A DNA stretch of 9,368 bases from Thermodesulfobacteriota bacterium (GCA_028275295.1 JAPWUY010000039.1:1-9368), one strand, 5' to 3'. Positions 1-6,601 are shown, counted from the first letter of the stretch. Made by a program: numbers and translations. The notes: generated by a model from the sequence alone, not told the origin.

Positions 1-537
1 AGCTCCTGGCTCGGGTCAACCAGAGCTCGAGTCCTAGGAGGATCTTGGCCCGAGGTCCAGGCGCACTGTCCGCAAGTGACCCCCGTCTTGATCGTGGCCC
101 CGAGGCCTGGTACGATCTTGGGACAAGTGTGGGGACTCCGCTCAACTCCAAGGCCCAATGAGGAGCCCGAAAGATAGGCCGGTCTCGAGACCTGAGGGAC
201 CACCTTTGAGGTGTCGGAAGGGGGCTCTTGGCCCGCCCGTCTAGAAGGGGGCCTTCCCTTTAAGGGGCGATAGCTACCGAGGACAAGGCCCAAGGGCCCC
301 ATACATCAGGGAGCTCGAGACAAAGGAACACAACCCCGGCCCAAGGTCGAGGGGATTGGCCCCTGAGAAAGGAACAAGTGGACCTTCGGGATCCGAGCTT
401 CAGGACGGACTCGCCAGTAGCTTCCCCTCAGGGCAAAAGGGGTAGGCCCTCCCCAAGCCCTCTCTCTCAGCCTGCAGGGCCTCTGGGGTTAGGGCGGCCA
501 GTTCCTAGGGGCTTGAAAGCCAGGGGATCGAACGAAA
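1..537. other. Unassigned region upstream of priA
   Basis: No gene is supported here. The region is GC-rich and has short frames that are open but lack a ribosome binding site or any recognisable motif. It carries an imperfect direct repeat (41-61 and 90-110), a perfect 12-bp palindrome GGTCTCGAGACC (181-192), a hairpin CACCT/AGGTG with a TTG loop (201-213) and a possible nested hairpin (216-257). I looked for conserved signatures of RNase P RNA, tmRNA, SRP RNA and tRNA and saw none. The priA promoter is probably inside it, but I cannot point to convincing -35/-10 boxes. It could be a decayed gene, a leader or an uncharacterised RNA. Confidence 0.6.
41..110. repeat. Imperfect direct repeat pair (41-61, 90-110)
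   Basis: Two roughly 21-bp segments share the pattern GATC-TGGCC-CGAGG-CC-GG. The first reads GATCTTGGCC then CGAGGTCCAGG; the second reads GATCGTGGCC then CCGAGGCCTGG. They differ by three substitutions and about one shifted base, and are 49 bp apart start to start. A third partial copy (GATCTTGG) starts at 114. The function is unknown; in such GC-rich sequence this may be chance or the trace of an old duplication. Confidence 0.3.
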
Positions 538-2559
538 ATGGGACAAGGAGAGTTCGCTGATATAGCCGTTGACCTTCCCCTTACTGGCCTTCTCACATAC
601 AAGGTTCCAGAGGAGCTAAGGGGAAGGATCGGGCCTGGCTCCATAGTGAGGGTTCCCCTTAGAAGGTCCGAGATCAACGGGGTTGTGATCTCACTCCATG
701 GGAAGCCCTCTTCCACGGAGCCAAAAGAGGTCCTGGGTCTCCTCGAAGAGAGTCCTCTTTTCACCGAGAAGGAGATGGAATGGTACAGGTGGGCATCCAG
801 ATACTACTTTCAGCCCCTGGGCAGGGTATTGTTTGCAGGGATTGGCTTTCTTCCTGGCCCCAGAGGGAAAGGGAGGAGAAGGCCCCCAGATCCCTTCCCC
901 GATGAGGGAGAAGGGCCGAGAAAAACCATTCCCCAACTCACAGAGGGCCAGAGACAGGCCTTGGAGAGGATCGAGCCTGCCATATGCGAATCCAAGTTCG
1001 AGACCTTCCTTCTCTGGGGTGTCACGGCCAGTGGCAAGACAGAGGTCTACCTGAGGGCGATCCAAGTGGCCCTCGAGTGCGGCAAAGAGGCGATAGTGCT
1101 GGTCCCCGAGATCTCTCTCACGGACCAACTGGTCACAGAGTTGAGGGGGCGATTCGGCCGCAGGGTGGCCCTGCTCCACAGCAAGCTCTCAAGGGGAGAG
1201 AGGGCCGAGATGTGGCTTCGGGTTCATAGGGGCGAGATACCAGTTGTAGTGGGCGCCAGATCAGCGGTCTTCGCTCCCTGCCACAATTTGGGACTGATAG
1301 TCGTTGACGAGGAGCACGATGGAGCGTACAAGCAGGAGGAGGGCTTTCGTTACAATGCGAGGGACATGGCCCTCATGAGAGGGAAGATCATGGGATTCCC
1401 AGTGATTCTGGGCTCGGCCACTCCATCCCTCGAGACCTACTACAATGCCAGAAGGGGAAAGATCTGCCTCCTCGAACTTCCCGAGCGGCCCGAAGGCAGG
1501 GGGCCAACGGAGGTCCAGGTCGTGGACCTGAGGCGCAGGGGCCGGAAGGTCCGAGCTCGTGGCATCATCTCTCCTCCGCTCCATCAGGCCATGGCCGAGA
1601 CCCTGGAGAGGGGGGAGCAGGTGCTACTTTTTCTGAACCGCAGGGGATTCGCCACCTTCCTCATTTGCGAGGATTGTGGCTACACGTTCAGGTGCAGGAA
1701 CTGTGCCGTCTCCTTGGTGCACCATCTCTCAGAGGGTGCCCTCATGTGCCACTATTGCGGCTGGAAGCACCCAGCTCCTCCCCTGTGCCCTTCCTGTGGA
1801 GGGCCGGGTGTCAGGGACTTGGGCATTGGGACAGAGGCAGTGGAGTTGGCTGTGAGGGAGTTATTTCCATGGGCGAGGGTGCTTAGAATGGACAAGGACA
1901 CGACAACGAGAAAGCATGCCCACAGGGAGATCCTGAGGGCCTGGAGAAGAGGTGAGGCCCACATCCTCATTGGGACCCAGATGATAGCCAAAGGCCACCA
2001 TGTGCCCAATGTCACCCTGGTGGGGATAATTCTCGCTGACTCCACATTGAATCTGCCGGACTTCAGGGCCTCAGAGAGGACTTACCAACTGCTTATCCAA
2101 GTGGCGGGGAGGGCAGGCAGGGGAAGAAGGCCGGGAAGGGTGATCGTCCAATCCTATGAGCCTGACCATCCCGCCATAGCCTTCTGCCCTTCCCAGGATT
2201 ACGAGGCCTTCGCCTCCAGGGAGCTGAGGCTGAGGAAACGGGCATCCTATCCCCCATATTCCCGATTGGTGCTCATGAGGGTCTCGGCTCCGAGGGAGGA
2301 CTGGGCTGCGAAGGCCGCAACCCTTCTAGGAGACGTGGCCAAGAGGATATGCGGGGAGAAGGACGAAGTCCTTTGCCTCGGGCCCTCGCCTGCACCCATC
2401 GCGAAGCTAAAAGGGAGATTCCGCTGGCAACTACTCCTCAAGAGCCCCTCGAGGCCCAGGCTGAGGGAGGCCGTGGAGTCCATCCTGAGGGAGGCCAGTG
2501 GGAAGATGCCCCCGAGAGCGCGCCTCGCAGTGGATGTGGATCCCCAATCCTTCCTGTGA
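538..2559 (+). CDS. priA: Primosomal protein N' (PriA helicase)
   Basis: PriA is a superfamily 2 3'-to-5' DNA helicase that recognises stalled forks and loads the replicative helicase. The 673-aa length is normal for the family. Visible parts in order: the N-terminal DNA-binding region (residues 1-105); Walker A GVTASGKTE (161-169); the DEEH box (257-260); motif III GSATPS (292-297); eight zinc-binding cysteines in four pairs (377/380, 386/389, 404/407, 417/420); GTQMIAKGHH (479-488); and the arginine-finger motif QVAGRAGRG (521-529). Every hallmark is present, so the protein should be active. The ATG at 538 is preceded by AGGGG at 522-526, a rather distant and weak Shine-Dalgarno. The next gene starts 85 bp downstream and belongs to another process, so shared transcription is possible but not indicated by function. 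Confidence 0.97.
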   Translation: MGQGEFADIAVDLPLTGLLTYKVPEELRGRIGPGSIVRVPLRRSEINGVVISLHGKPSSTEPKEVLGLLEESPLFTEKEMEWYRWASRYYFQPLGRVLFAGIGFLPGPRGKGRRRPPDPFPDEGEGPRKTIPQLTEGQRQALERIEPAICESKFETFLLWGVTASGKTEVYLRAIQVALECGKEAIVLVPEISLTDQLVTELRGRFGRRVALLHSKLSRGERAEMWLRVHRGEIPVVVGARSAVFAPCHNLGLIVVDEEHDGAYKQEEGFRYNARDMALMRGKIMGFPVILGSATPSLETYYNARRGKICLLELPERPEGRGPTEVQVVDLRRRGRKVRARGIISPPLHQAMAETLERGEQVLLFLNRRGFATFLICEDCGYTFRCRNCAVSLVHHLSEGALMCHYCGWKHPAPPLCPSCGGPGVRDLGIGTEAVELAVRELFPWARVLRMDKDTTTRKHAHREILRAWRRGEAHILIGTQMIAKGHHVPNVTLVGIILADSTLNLPDFRASERTYQLLIQVAGRAGRGRRPGRVIVQSYEPDHPAIAFCPSQDYEAFASRELRLRKRASYPPYSRLVLMRVSAPREDWAAKAATLLGDVAKRICGEKDEVLCLGPSPAPIAKLKGRFRWQLLLKSPSRPRLREAVESILREASGKMPPRARLAVDVDPQSFL

Positions 2560-2644
2560 AAGGCTCCCATGAGGGAAGCCCGGGCTTATTGCGTTGAAGG
2601 TCCTCGGGATGTAAATTCCTCTCAGGGAACGAGGGGCCAAAGGC

Positions 2645-4039
2645 ATGAGCGAGAACGAGAAGGACATGTGGGATGCCTCCCGAGACCCAAGGTGGACAAG
2701 CCTCATTCTGGACAGCATAGGGGATGGGGTCTTCACCGTCGACAGGGAGGGGAAGATCACCTCCTTCAATAGGGCAGCAGAGGAGATCACCGGGTTCAGC
2801 CGCGAGGAGGCCATAGGTCAATATTGTCATGAGATCTTCAGGGCCAATATCTGTTTCGAGGATTGCCCTCTCAGGAGAACCGCCCAGACCAAAGAGCGCA
2901 TCGTGAATCTGGAAGTGACCATTCTGAGCAAGGACAATCGGGAGATCCCCATAAGCATCTCCACAGCGCAGATAGTTGACGAGCAGGGGCAGGTCATAGG
3001 GGCTGTCGAGACCTTCAGGGATCTCTCTCTCATCCGGCAGCTTCAGGAAGAGGTCTCAGGTCGTTACAGGTTCGAGGACATAGTGAGTAGGAGCAAGGCC
3101 TTCTCCAGAATATTTCAGGTGCTTCCCGATATAGCCCAGAGCGATTCCACGGTTCTCCTTTGCGGGGAGAGCGGGACGGGGAAAGAACTCTTCGCCTCGG
3201 CCATCCACAACCTCAGCAAGCGGTGCAAGGGCCCATTTGTCAAGGTGAACTGTGGAGCTCTCCCGGAGACCCTTCTCGAGTCAGAGCTCTTCGGGTACAA
3301 GAGGGGGGCATTCACGGGGGCTGTCGTGGACAAACCCGGAAGGTTCAAAATTGCTGAGGGAGGCACGCTCTTTCTGGACGAGGTGGGAGACCTCTCCCTC
3401 GGGACTCAAGTCAAGCTCCTGAGGGTTCTGGAAAGGAAGGAATACGAGCCCCTGGGCGGTATCAAGACGGAGAGAGCTGATGTGAGGATAGTTGCCGCCA
3501 CCAATTTGGATTTGGAGGAGCTAGTTGCCCGCAAAAGGTTCAGGGAGGATCTCTATTACAGACTGAATGTGGTGAGAATAGACATTCCACCTCTGAGGGA
3601 GAGGCCCGAGGACATCCCCCTTCTCATAGAACACTTCCTCCACAGACTCAATCGGAAGATGGGAAAGCAGGTGAGAAGGCTTTCGGACAAGGCCCTCCAG
3701 ATCCTCCTCGACTACACTTACCCTGGCAATGTCCGTGAGCTCCAGAACATCCTGGAACATGCCATGATCCTGTGCAAAGGGGTGGAGATACAGCCAAGAC
3801 ACCTTCCGGCATATCTCACGCGAAGGACCCCCCTCACCTCCCCTCCCCGCTCCCAGACCTTGGCCGGAGCGGAGATCCTGAGGGAGAAGGAAAAGGAGGC
3901 AATTCTATCGGTCCTACAGAGAAGCTCCTTTCGTTTGAGCGAAGCGGCGAAGGACCTAGGGATTCACAGATCCACCCTCTGGAGAAAGATGAAGAGGCTG
4001 GGAATAGAAAAGCCCAGAAGCGTTGCAAAATCGCAATAG
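2645..4039 (+). CDS. Sigma-54-dependent activator, PAS-AAA+-Fis (ORP-type)
   Basis: A bacterial enhancer-binding protein that uses ATP hydrolysis to open sigma-54 promoters (464 aa). A PAS sensor covers about residues 19-130, followed by a short linker. The AAA+ domain has Walker A GESGTGKE (174-181), the sigma-54 contact loop GAFTGA (221-226), Walker B TLFLDEVGDL (241-250) and FREDLYYRLNV with arginine fingers (299-309). A Fis-type helix-turn-helix lies near 425-453. There is no receiver domain, so it is probably controlled by a ligand or redox state through PAS, not by a kinase. The PAS holds C61, C70 and C74 (C-x8-C-x3-C), a plausible metal or Fe-S site. The ATG at 2645 has GAGGGG at 2631-2636. 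Three dyads begin at its last codons and a -24/-12 promoter follows, so it most likely controls the downstream operon, as DVU2106 does for the orp genes of Desulfovibrio vulgaris. Confidence 0.94.
   Translation: MSENEKDMWDASRDPRWTSLILDSIGDGVFTVDREGKITSFNRAAEEITGFSREEAIGQYCHEIFRANICFEDCPLRRTAQTKERIVNLEVTILSKDNREIPISISTAQIVDEQGQVIGAVETFRDLSLIRQLQEEVSGRYRFEDIVSRSKAFSRIFQVLPDIAQSDSTVLLCGESGTGKELFASAIHNLSKRCKGPFVKVNCGALPETLLESELFGYKRGAFTGAVVDKPGRFKIAEGGTLFLDEVGDLSLGTQVKLLRVLERKEYEPLGGIKTERADVRIVAATNLDLEELVARKRFREDLYYRLNVVRIDIPPLRERPEDIPLLIEHFLHRLNRKMGKQVRRLSDKALQILLDYTYPGNVRELQNILEHAMILCKGVEIQPRHLPAYLTRRTPLTSPPRSQTLAGAEILREKEKEAILSVLQRSSFRLSEAAKDLGIHRSTLWRKMKRLGIEKPRSVAKSQ
4022..4037. promoter_or_regulatory. 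Putative activator site 1 (UAS)
   Basis: GTTGC-AAAATC-GCAAT, an inverted repeat with one mismatch to GTTGC-N6-GCAAC. It lies inside the last codons of the activator gene and runs into its TAG stop. Its centre is about 228 bp upstream of the inferred start of transcription. It matches two neighbouring dyads in arm sequence and arm spacing, which supports binding by the Fis-type helix-turn-helix of the adjacent activator. The assignment is inferred. Confidence 0.65.
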
Positions 4040-4054
4040 TAGCATTTCTGCAAC
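4039..4054. promoter_or_regulatory. Putative activator site 2 (UAS)
   Basis: GTAGC-ATTTCT-GCAAC, one mismatch to GTTGC-N6-GCAAC. Its centre is 17 bp from that of site 1, so two activator dimers could sit side by side, and about 211 bp upstream of the inferred transcription start. It has the same arm and spacer lengths as sites 1 and 3. Confidence 0.65.
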
Positions 4055-4093
4055 ACCCTGGAAGGGGTCTTTCCCTCGGCCTCCGCCAGTTTC

Positions 4094-4109
4094 GTTGCGT
4101 TACTGCAAC
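4094..4109. promoter_or_regulatory. Putative activator site 3 (perfect dyad)
   Basis: GTTGC-GTTACT-GCAAC, a perfect inverted repeat and the best of the three sites. Its centre is 55 bp from site 2 and about 156 bp upstream of the inferred start, a usual distance for sigma-54 enhancers. A T run (TTTTTT, about 4117-4122) follows a few bases later. This dyad could therefore also act as a weak terminator for the activator gene, but a 5-bp stem is poor for that role and the two related dyads favour protein binding. Confidence 0.7.
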
Positions 4110-4230
4110 TTTAGCGCTTTTTTACAGTGAACGGTTGAGCCTCCCTCCCTTGAAGGAGGAGCTCCACTGGCCTGCGGTTTTGCCCTTCTCCTTGGTCCCC
4201 TTCCTCTCCCTGTCTCTTCCCGGTTTTTCC

Positions 4231-4246
4231 TGGCACGGAACTTGAT
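4231..4246 (+). promoter_or_regulatory. Sigma-54 (-24/-12) promoter
   Basis: TGGCACG-GAAC-TTGAT matches the sigma-54 consensus TGGCACG-N4-TTGCW at every conserved base except the C of TTGC, which is A here. The spacing is exact. Transcription would start near 4257, about 17 nt before the ATG at 4274, leaving just enough leader for the ribosome binding site GGAG at 4261-4264. I saw no comparable match elsewhere in the window, so this is probably the main promoter of the operon. Confidence 0.85.
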
Positions 4247-4273
4247 ACGAACACGTCTCCGGAGAGTGGGGAA

Positions 4274-4660
4274 ATGAAGGTCGCGGTCTTGAGGTACAGG
4301 GAGAGGGTCGCTCCCAGGTATGGTTTCAGCGAGGATGCCCTCATAGTTGACCTTGTGGGGAACGAGGCGAGAGACCAGGAGGTGATCCCCCTCAGGGGTT
4401 GGTTCCCCTACGAGATCCCCAAGCTTCTCAAGGAGAAGGGGGTCGAGGTCGTTATCGCGGGGGGGATCAACGGAGTCTTCCAGGAAATGTTCCGATCCTT
4501 CGGGATCGAGGTAGTTTGGGGGTTCATAGGCACTCCGGAAGAGGCTCTAGCCGCCTTCTCCATGCGAGGGACAGGTGGATGGAGAGTCCCATGTGGCCGT
4601 AGGAGGGCAAGACGCCGCCTGGGACAGAGGAATCGATCCTTCGGAAAGGAGGTGAAGTGA
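4274..4660 (+). CDS. NifX/MTH1175-fold protein with Arg-rich tail
   Basis: A 128-aa protein of the dinitrogenase Fe-Mo cofactor biosynthesis family, whose small RNase-H-like fold binds metal-sulfur clusters. The core is residues 1-96: MKVAVLRY at the start, VEVVIAGGINGVFQEMF (57-73), GIEVVWGFIGTPEEAL (77-92). The histidine motif HFGH of many relatives is replaced by RYGFSED (15-21), so cluster ligands must differ if it binds one. The tail (97-128) is basic with one cysteine (C107) in CGRRRARRR, possibly for binding nucleic acid or the acidic tail of the next gene product. It is the first gene after the sigma-54 promoter, and its stop lies one base before the next ATG. The short upstream leader with GGAG supports the start. 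Confidence 0.82.
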   Translation: MKVAVLRYRERVAPRYGFSEDALIVDLVGNEARDQEVIPLRGWFPYEIPKLLKEKGVEVVIAGGINGVFQEMFRSFGIEVVWGFIGTPEEALAAFSMRGTGGWRVPCGRRRARRRLGQRNRSFGKEVK

Positions 4661-4661
4661 G

Positions 4662-5006
4662 ATGCCAGGACTGGATGGCACTGGACCCCTGGGAATGGGG
4701 CCCGGCACGGGATGGGGCCTTGGCTGGTGTTTCGGCCCCAGAGGCTGGCGTCGGGGGCCCTGGCGAATGGGGCCCTGGTGGTCTCGTGGCAGGGGCCCGG
4801 CCTTTGGCTGGTGGCCCAGATGGGGGAGAGGCCCCGGCAGAGGTCTCGGGTGGAGACGCTGGGCCCCAGGGTTCGCTGGGTGGTGGGACCCGCCTACCCG
4901 GGAGGAGGAACTGGAGTGGCTCAAGGATGAGGCTCAGGCGCTGAGAGAGGAGCTCCAGTGGATAGAGAAGCGCATGGAGGAGCTGGAGGAGAAAGAGGCC
5001 AAGTGA
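4662..5006 (+). CDS. DUF5320-like Trp/Gly/Arg-rich coiled-coil protein
   Basis: A 114-aa protein with two distinct halves. Residues 1-77 are low-complexity Gly/Pro/Arg/Trp, opening MPGLDGTGPLGMGPGTG, the signature start of DUF5320 proteins found beside NifX and Mrp genes in anaerobes. Residues 79-114 form an acidic amphipathic helix (EEELEWLKDEAQALREEL onward), likely a coiled coil. There are 15 tryptophans in 114 residues, far above normal, many where I recall relatives having Arg, Tyr or Met. Only one cysteine (C23) is present. A strong Shine-Dalgarno AAGGAGGTG (4646-4654) sits 7 nt before the ATG, so high expression is likely. The family has no established function; a scaffold or partner role for the metallocluster proteins is a guess. 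Confidence 0.8.
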   Translation: MPGLDGTGPLGMGPGTGWGLGWCFGPRGWRRGPWRMGPWWSRGRGPAFGWWPRWGRGPGRGLGWRRWAPGFAGWWDPPTREEELEWLKDEAQALREELQWIEKRMEELEEKEAK

Positions 5007-5020
5007 CGAATCCTTGAGCC

Positions 5021-5048
5021 CTAGGCGAGGGCACAGGCCCTCGCCTAG
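5021..5048 (+). other. Intercistronic 12-bp perfect stem-loop
   Basis: CTAGGCGAGGGC (5021-5032) and GCCCTCGCCTAG (5037-5048) are exact complements around the loop ACAG, giving a very stable RNA hairpin in the 71-nt gap between the DUF5320-like and mrp genes. No T run follows (next bases CCTCAGAACG), so it is unlikely to be a full intrinsic terminator. An mRNA processing or stability element that sets different protein levels on either side is more likely. Confidence 0.8.
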
Positions 5049-5077
5049 CCTCAGAACGATTTCACCGGAGAGGACAT

Positions 5078-5995
5078 ATGCCTACGAACAACGATGTGTG
5101 CGAGAAGGACAAGCCTTGCGAGACTTGCAGCGCAGCGGACAAGTGCACCCAAGAGGAAAAAGAGAAACACGAGGAGCGAAGGCTCAAAGAGACCCTATTC
5201 CACATTCGGCACAAGCTCATGGTCATGAGCGGGAAAGGTGGGGTCGGCAAGACAACCGTTGCCGTGAACCTCGCGGCAGCATTGGCCATGGAAGGGCATC
5301 GGGTGGGCCTTTTGGATGCTGACATCCATGGACCCAATGTCCCCAGGATGTTGGGCCTGGACTTTCACTGGCTGGAGGGCTCCAAGGAAGGGCTGAGGCC
5401 AGTAGAGGCCTTTCCCAATCTCAAGGTGATCTCCATGGCCCTCATATCCAGAAACCCGGACTCTCCCATCGTGTGGCGAGGGCCCATAAAGCACAACGTG
5501 ATCAAACAGTTCCTCAGTGACGTCCAGTGGGGGGACCTCGACTTCCTGGTGGTGGATCTCCCCCCTGGAACTGGGGACGAGCCCTTGAGTGTCGCCCATC
5601 TCATAGGGCAGGTGGACGGCTCCATCATAGTGACCACCCCCCAAGATGTGGCGCTTCTCGACTCCAGGAAGGCCGTTGGTTTCAGCAGGTTACTTCACAT
5701 CCCTGTCCTCGGGATAGTGGAGAACATGAGCGGTCTTGTCTGTCCCCATTGTTCCAGGGAGATCCCACTGTTCAAAGTGGGGGGAGGTGAAAAGGCAGCC
5801 CAGGAACTCAGGGTAGACTTCCTGGGCCGAATTCCCATAGAGCCCGACATGGTGGAGTGCTGCGACAATGGGAGGCCTCTGGTCATAGCCAAGCCATACT
5901 CACGTGCCAAGAAGGCCTACCAGGAGCTGGCCTCGGCCGTGATGGCGAAACTGGCCCAAGTCTCCCCGACGACGAGCGCCCGCCTGGGCCCATGA
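5078..5995 (+). CDS. mrp: Mrp/NBP35-type Fe-S carrier ATPase
   Basis: A 305-aa cytoplasmic P-loop ATPase of the Mrp/NBP35/ApbC family, which holds and transfers Fe-S clusters as a dimer. Residues 8-23 carry C8, C14, C17 and C23 (C-x5-C-x2-C-x5-C), resembling the N-terminal [4Fe-4S] motif of NBP35. The deviant Walker A SGKGGVGKTT is at 51-60, LLDADIHGPNVP at 78-89, the Walker B region FLVVDLPPGTGD at 156-167, and the bridging cluster motif CPHC at 222-225. C261 and C262 are extra. The Shine-Dalgarno GGAGAGG precedes the ATG at 5078. In Desulfovibrio an Mrp protein (MrpORP) is encoded next to the orange protein and is implicated in Fe-S or Mo-Cu cluster handling. The ORP-like gene 82 bp downstream suggests the same pairing here. 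Confidence 0.95.
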   Translation: MPTNNDVCEKDKPCETCSAADKCTQEEKEKHEERRLKETLFHIRHKLMVMSGKGGVGKTTVAVNLAAALAMEGHRVGLLDADIHGPNVPRMLGLDFHWLEGSKEGLRPVEAFPNLKVISMALISRNPDSPIVWRGPIKHNVIKQFLSDVQWGDLDFLVVDLPPGTGDEPLSVAHLIGQVDGSIIVTTPQDVALLDSRKAVGFSRLLHIPVLGIVENMSGLVCPHCSREIPLFKVGGGEKAAQELRVDFLGRIPIEPDMVECCDNGRPLVIAKPYSRAKKAYQELASAVMAKLAQVSPTTSARLGP

Positions 5996-6077
5996 GAGAC
6001 TTGGAAAGAAGGGAAGCTTTCGAGGGCTCAGGGCCGAAAAGAGATGGCCTAACCAGCCAAGGAAGGGAGGTAACGAG

Positions 6078-6440
6078 GTGAAAGTCGCCGTCACAGCAAC
6101 AGGTCCTGATCTCGACCATGAGGTGGATCCGAGATTTGGAAGGGCCAAGTATTTTCTCCTTGTGGACACCGAGACCATGCAGTGGAGGGCGATCCAGAAC
6201 TCAACGAGCCTCGAGCTCGCCCAAGGGGCTGGAATTCAGGCTGCCCACACAGTCCTCAAGGAATGCCCCGATGTGGTATTGACGGGGAATTGTGGTCCAA
6301 AGGCCTTCAAGGTGCTGGAGGCGAGGGGAGTGAAAGTGGCCCTGGGAGCAAAGGGCACTGTGCGCCAGGCCCTGAAGGACTTCCTCGATGGGAAGTACGA
6401 GACGGCCTCTGGCCCGAATGTGCCCGGTCATTGGGGTTGA
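6078..6440 (+). CDS. NifX-fold protein, orange-protein (ORP)-like
   Basis: A 120-aa protein of the dinitrogenase Fe-Mo cofactor biosynthesis family. Visible family features: MKVAVTATGPDL start, VDPRFGRAKYFLLVDT (16-31), GAGIQAAHTVL (50-60), DVVLTGNCGPKAFKVL (65-80), GTVRQALKDF (93-102) and a C-terminal GPNVPGHWG. DPRFGR in place of HFGH, the GAGIQAA segment and the length fit the orange protein group, which in Desulfovibrio gigas carries a Mo-Cu sulfide cluster. C63 and C72 are the only cysteines. The start is GTG at 6078, with GGGAGGT just upstream. It follows mrp, the gene whose product is thought to load it. I assign the family firmly but the ORP identity only provisionally, as close relatives bind other clusters. 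Confidence 0.88.
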   Translation: MKVAVTATGPDLDHEVDPRFGRAKYFLLVDTETMQWRAIQNSTSLELAQGAGIQAAHTVLKECPDVVLTGNCGPKAFKVLEARGVKVALGAKGTVRQALKDFLDGKYETASGPNVPGHWG

Positions 6441-6601
6441 GGAGGGGGCGGGAACTCTGAAGCAAAACCCCTCTTGCTTGCCCAATGGATGGGCGGAGGC
6501 CTCGGGGGCGTGCTGGACTTTGGCCTGTGTGAAGAACAGTCTCGCAACCGGACGAGAACTGGGAGTACAAAAAACTGAAGTCTTTCCGAAGGGGGGAGAG
6601 G

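Noticed and set aside
1..302. Minus-strand frame open from an ATG at 302 to the window edge (about 100 codons)
   Set aside because: No Shine-Dalgarno before the ATG, no recognisable motif, and a Pro/Gly/Ser/Arg-rich composition typical of GC-rich noise.
378..560. Short + frame of 60 codons upstream of priA
   Set aside because: Overlaps the priA start in another frame, has no family features and no good ribosome binding site.
2579..2590. Palindrome AAGCCCGGGCTT after priA as a terminator
   Set aside because: Only a 4-bp stem is possible with a normal loop, and no T run follows.
4094..4122. Dyad plus T run as an intrinsic terminator of the activator gene
   Set aside because: The stem is only 5 bp and the T run is displaced; two nearby dyads of the same design favour an activator site. 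Dual use cannot be excluded.
4560..4660. Possible frameshift producing the Arg-rich tail of the first NifX-fold gene
   Set aside because: Other frames give no better family match, and the stop lies just before a strong Shine-Dalgarno-driven start, as expected for an intact gene.
4657..4944. Overlapping 95-codon frame across the DUF5320-like gene
   Set aside because: The other frame has the family start MPGLDGTGP, correct ribosome binding site and a coiled coil; this one is a compositional shadow.
6489..6578. 29-codon frame in the 161-bp gap starting MGGGLGGVLDFGLC
   Set aside because: Glycine-rich start recalls small proteins of such loci, but it has no Shine-Dalgarno and no further motif; also a 5-bp hairpin (6480-6494) covers its start.
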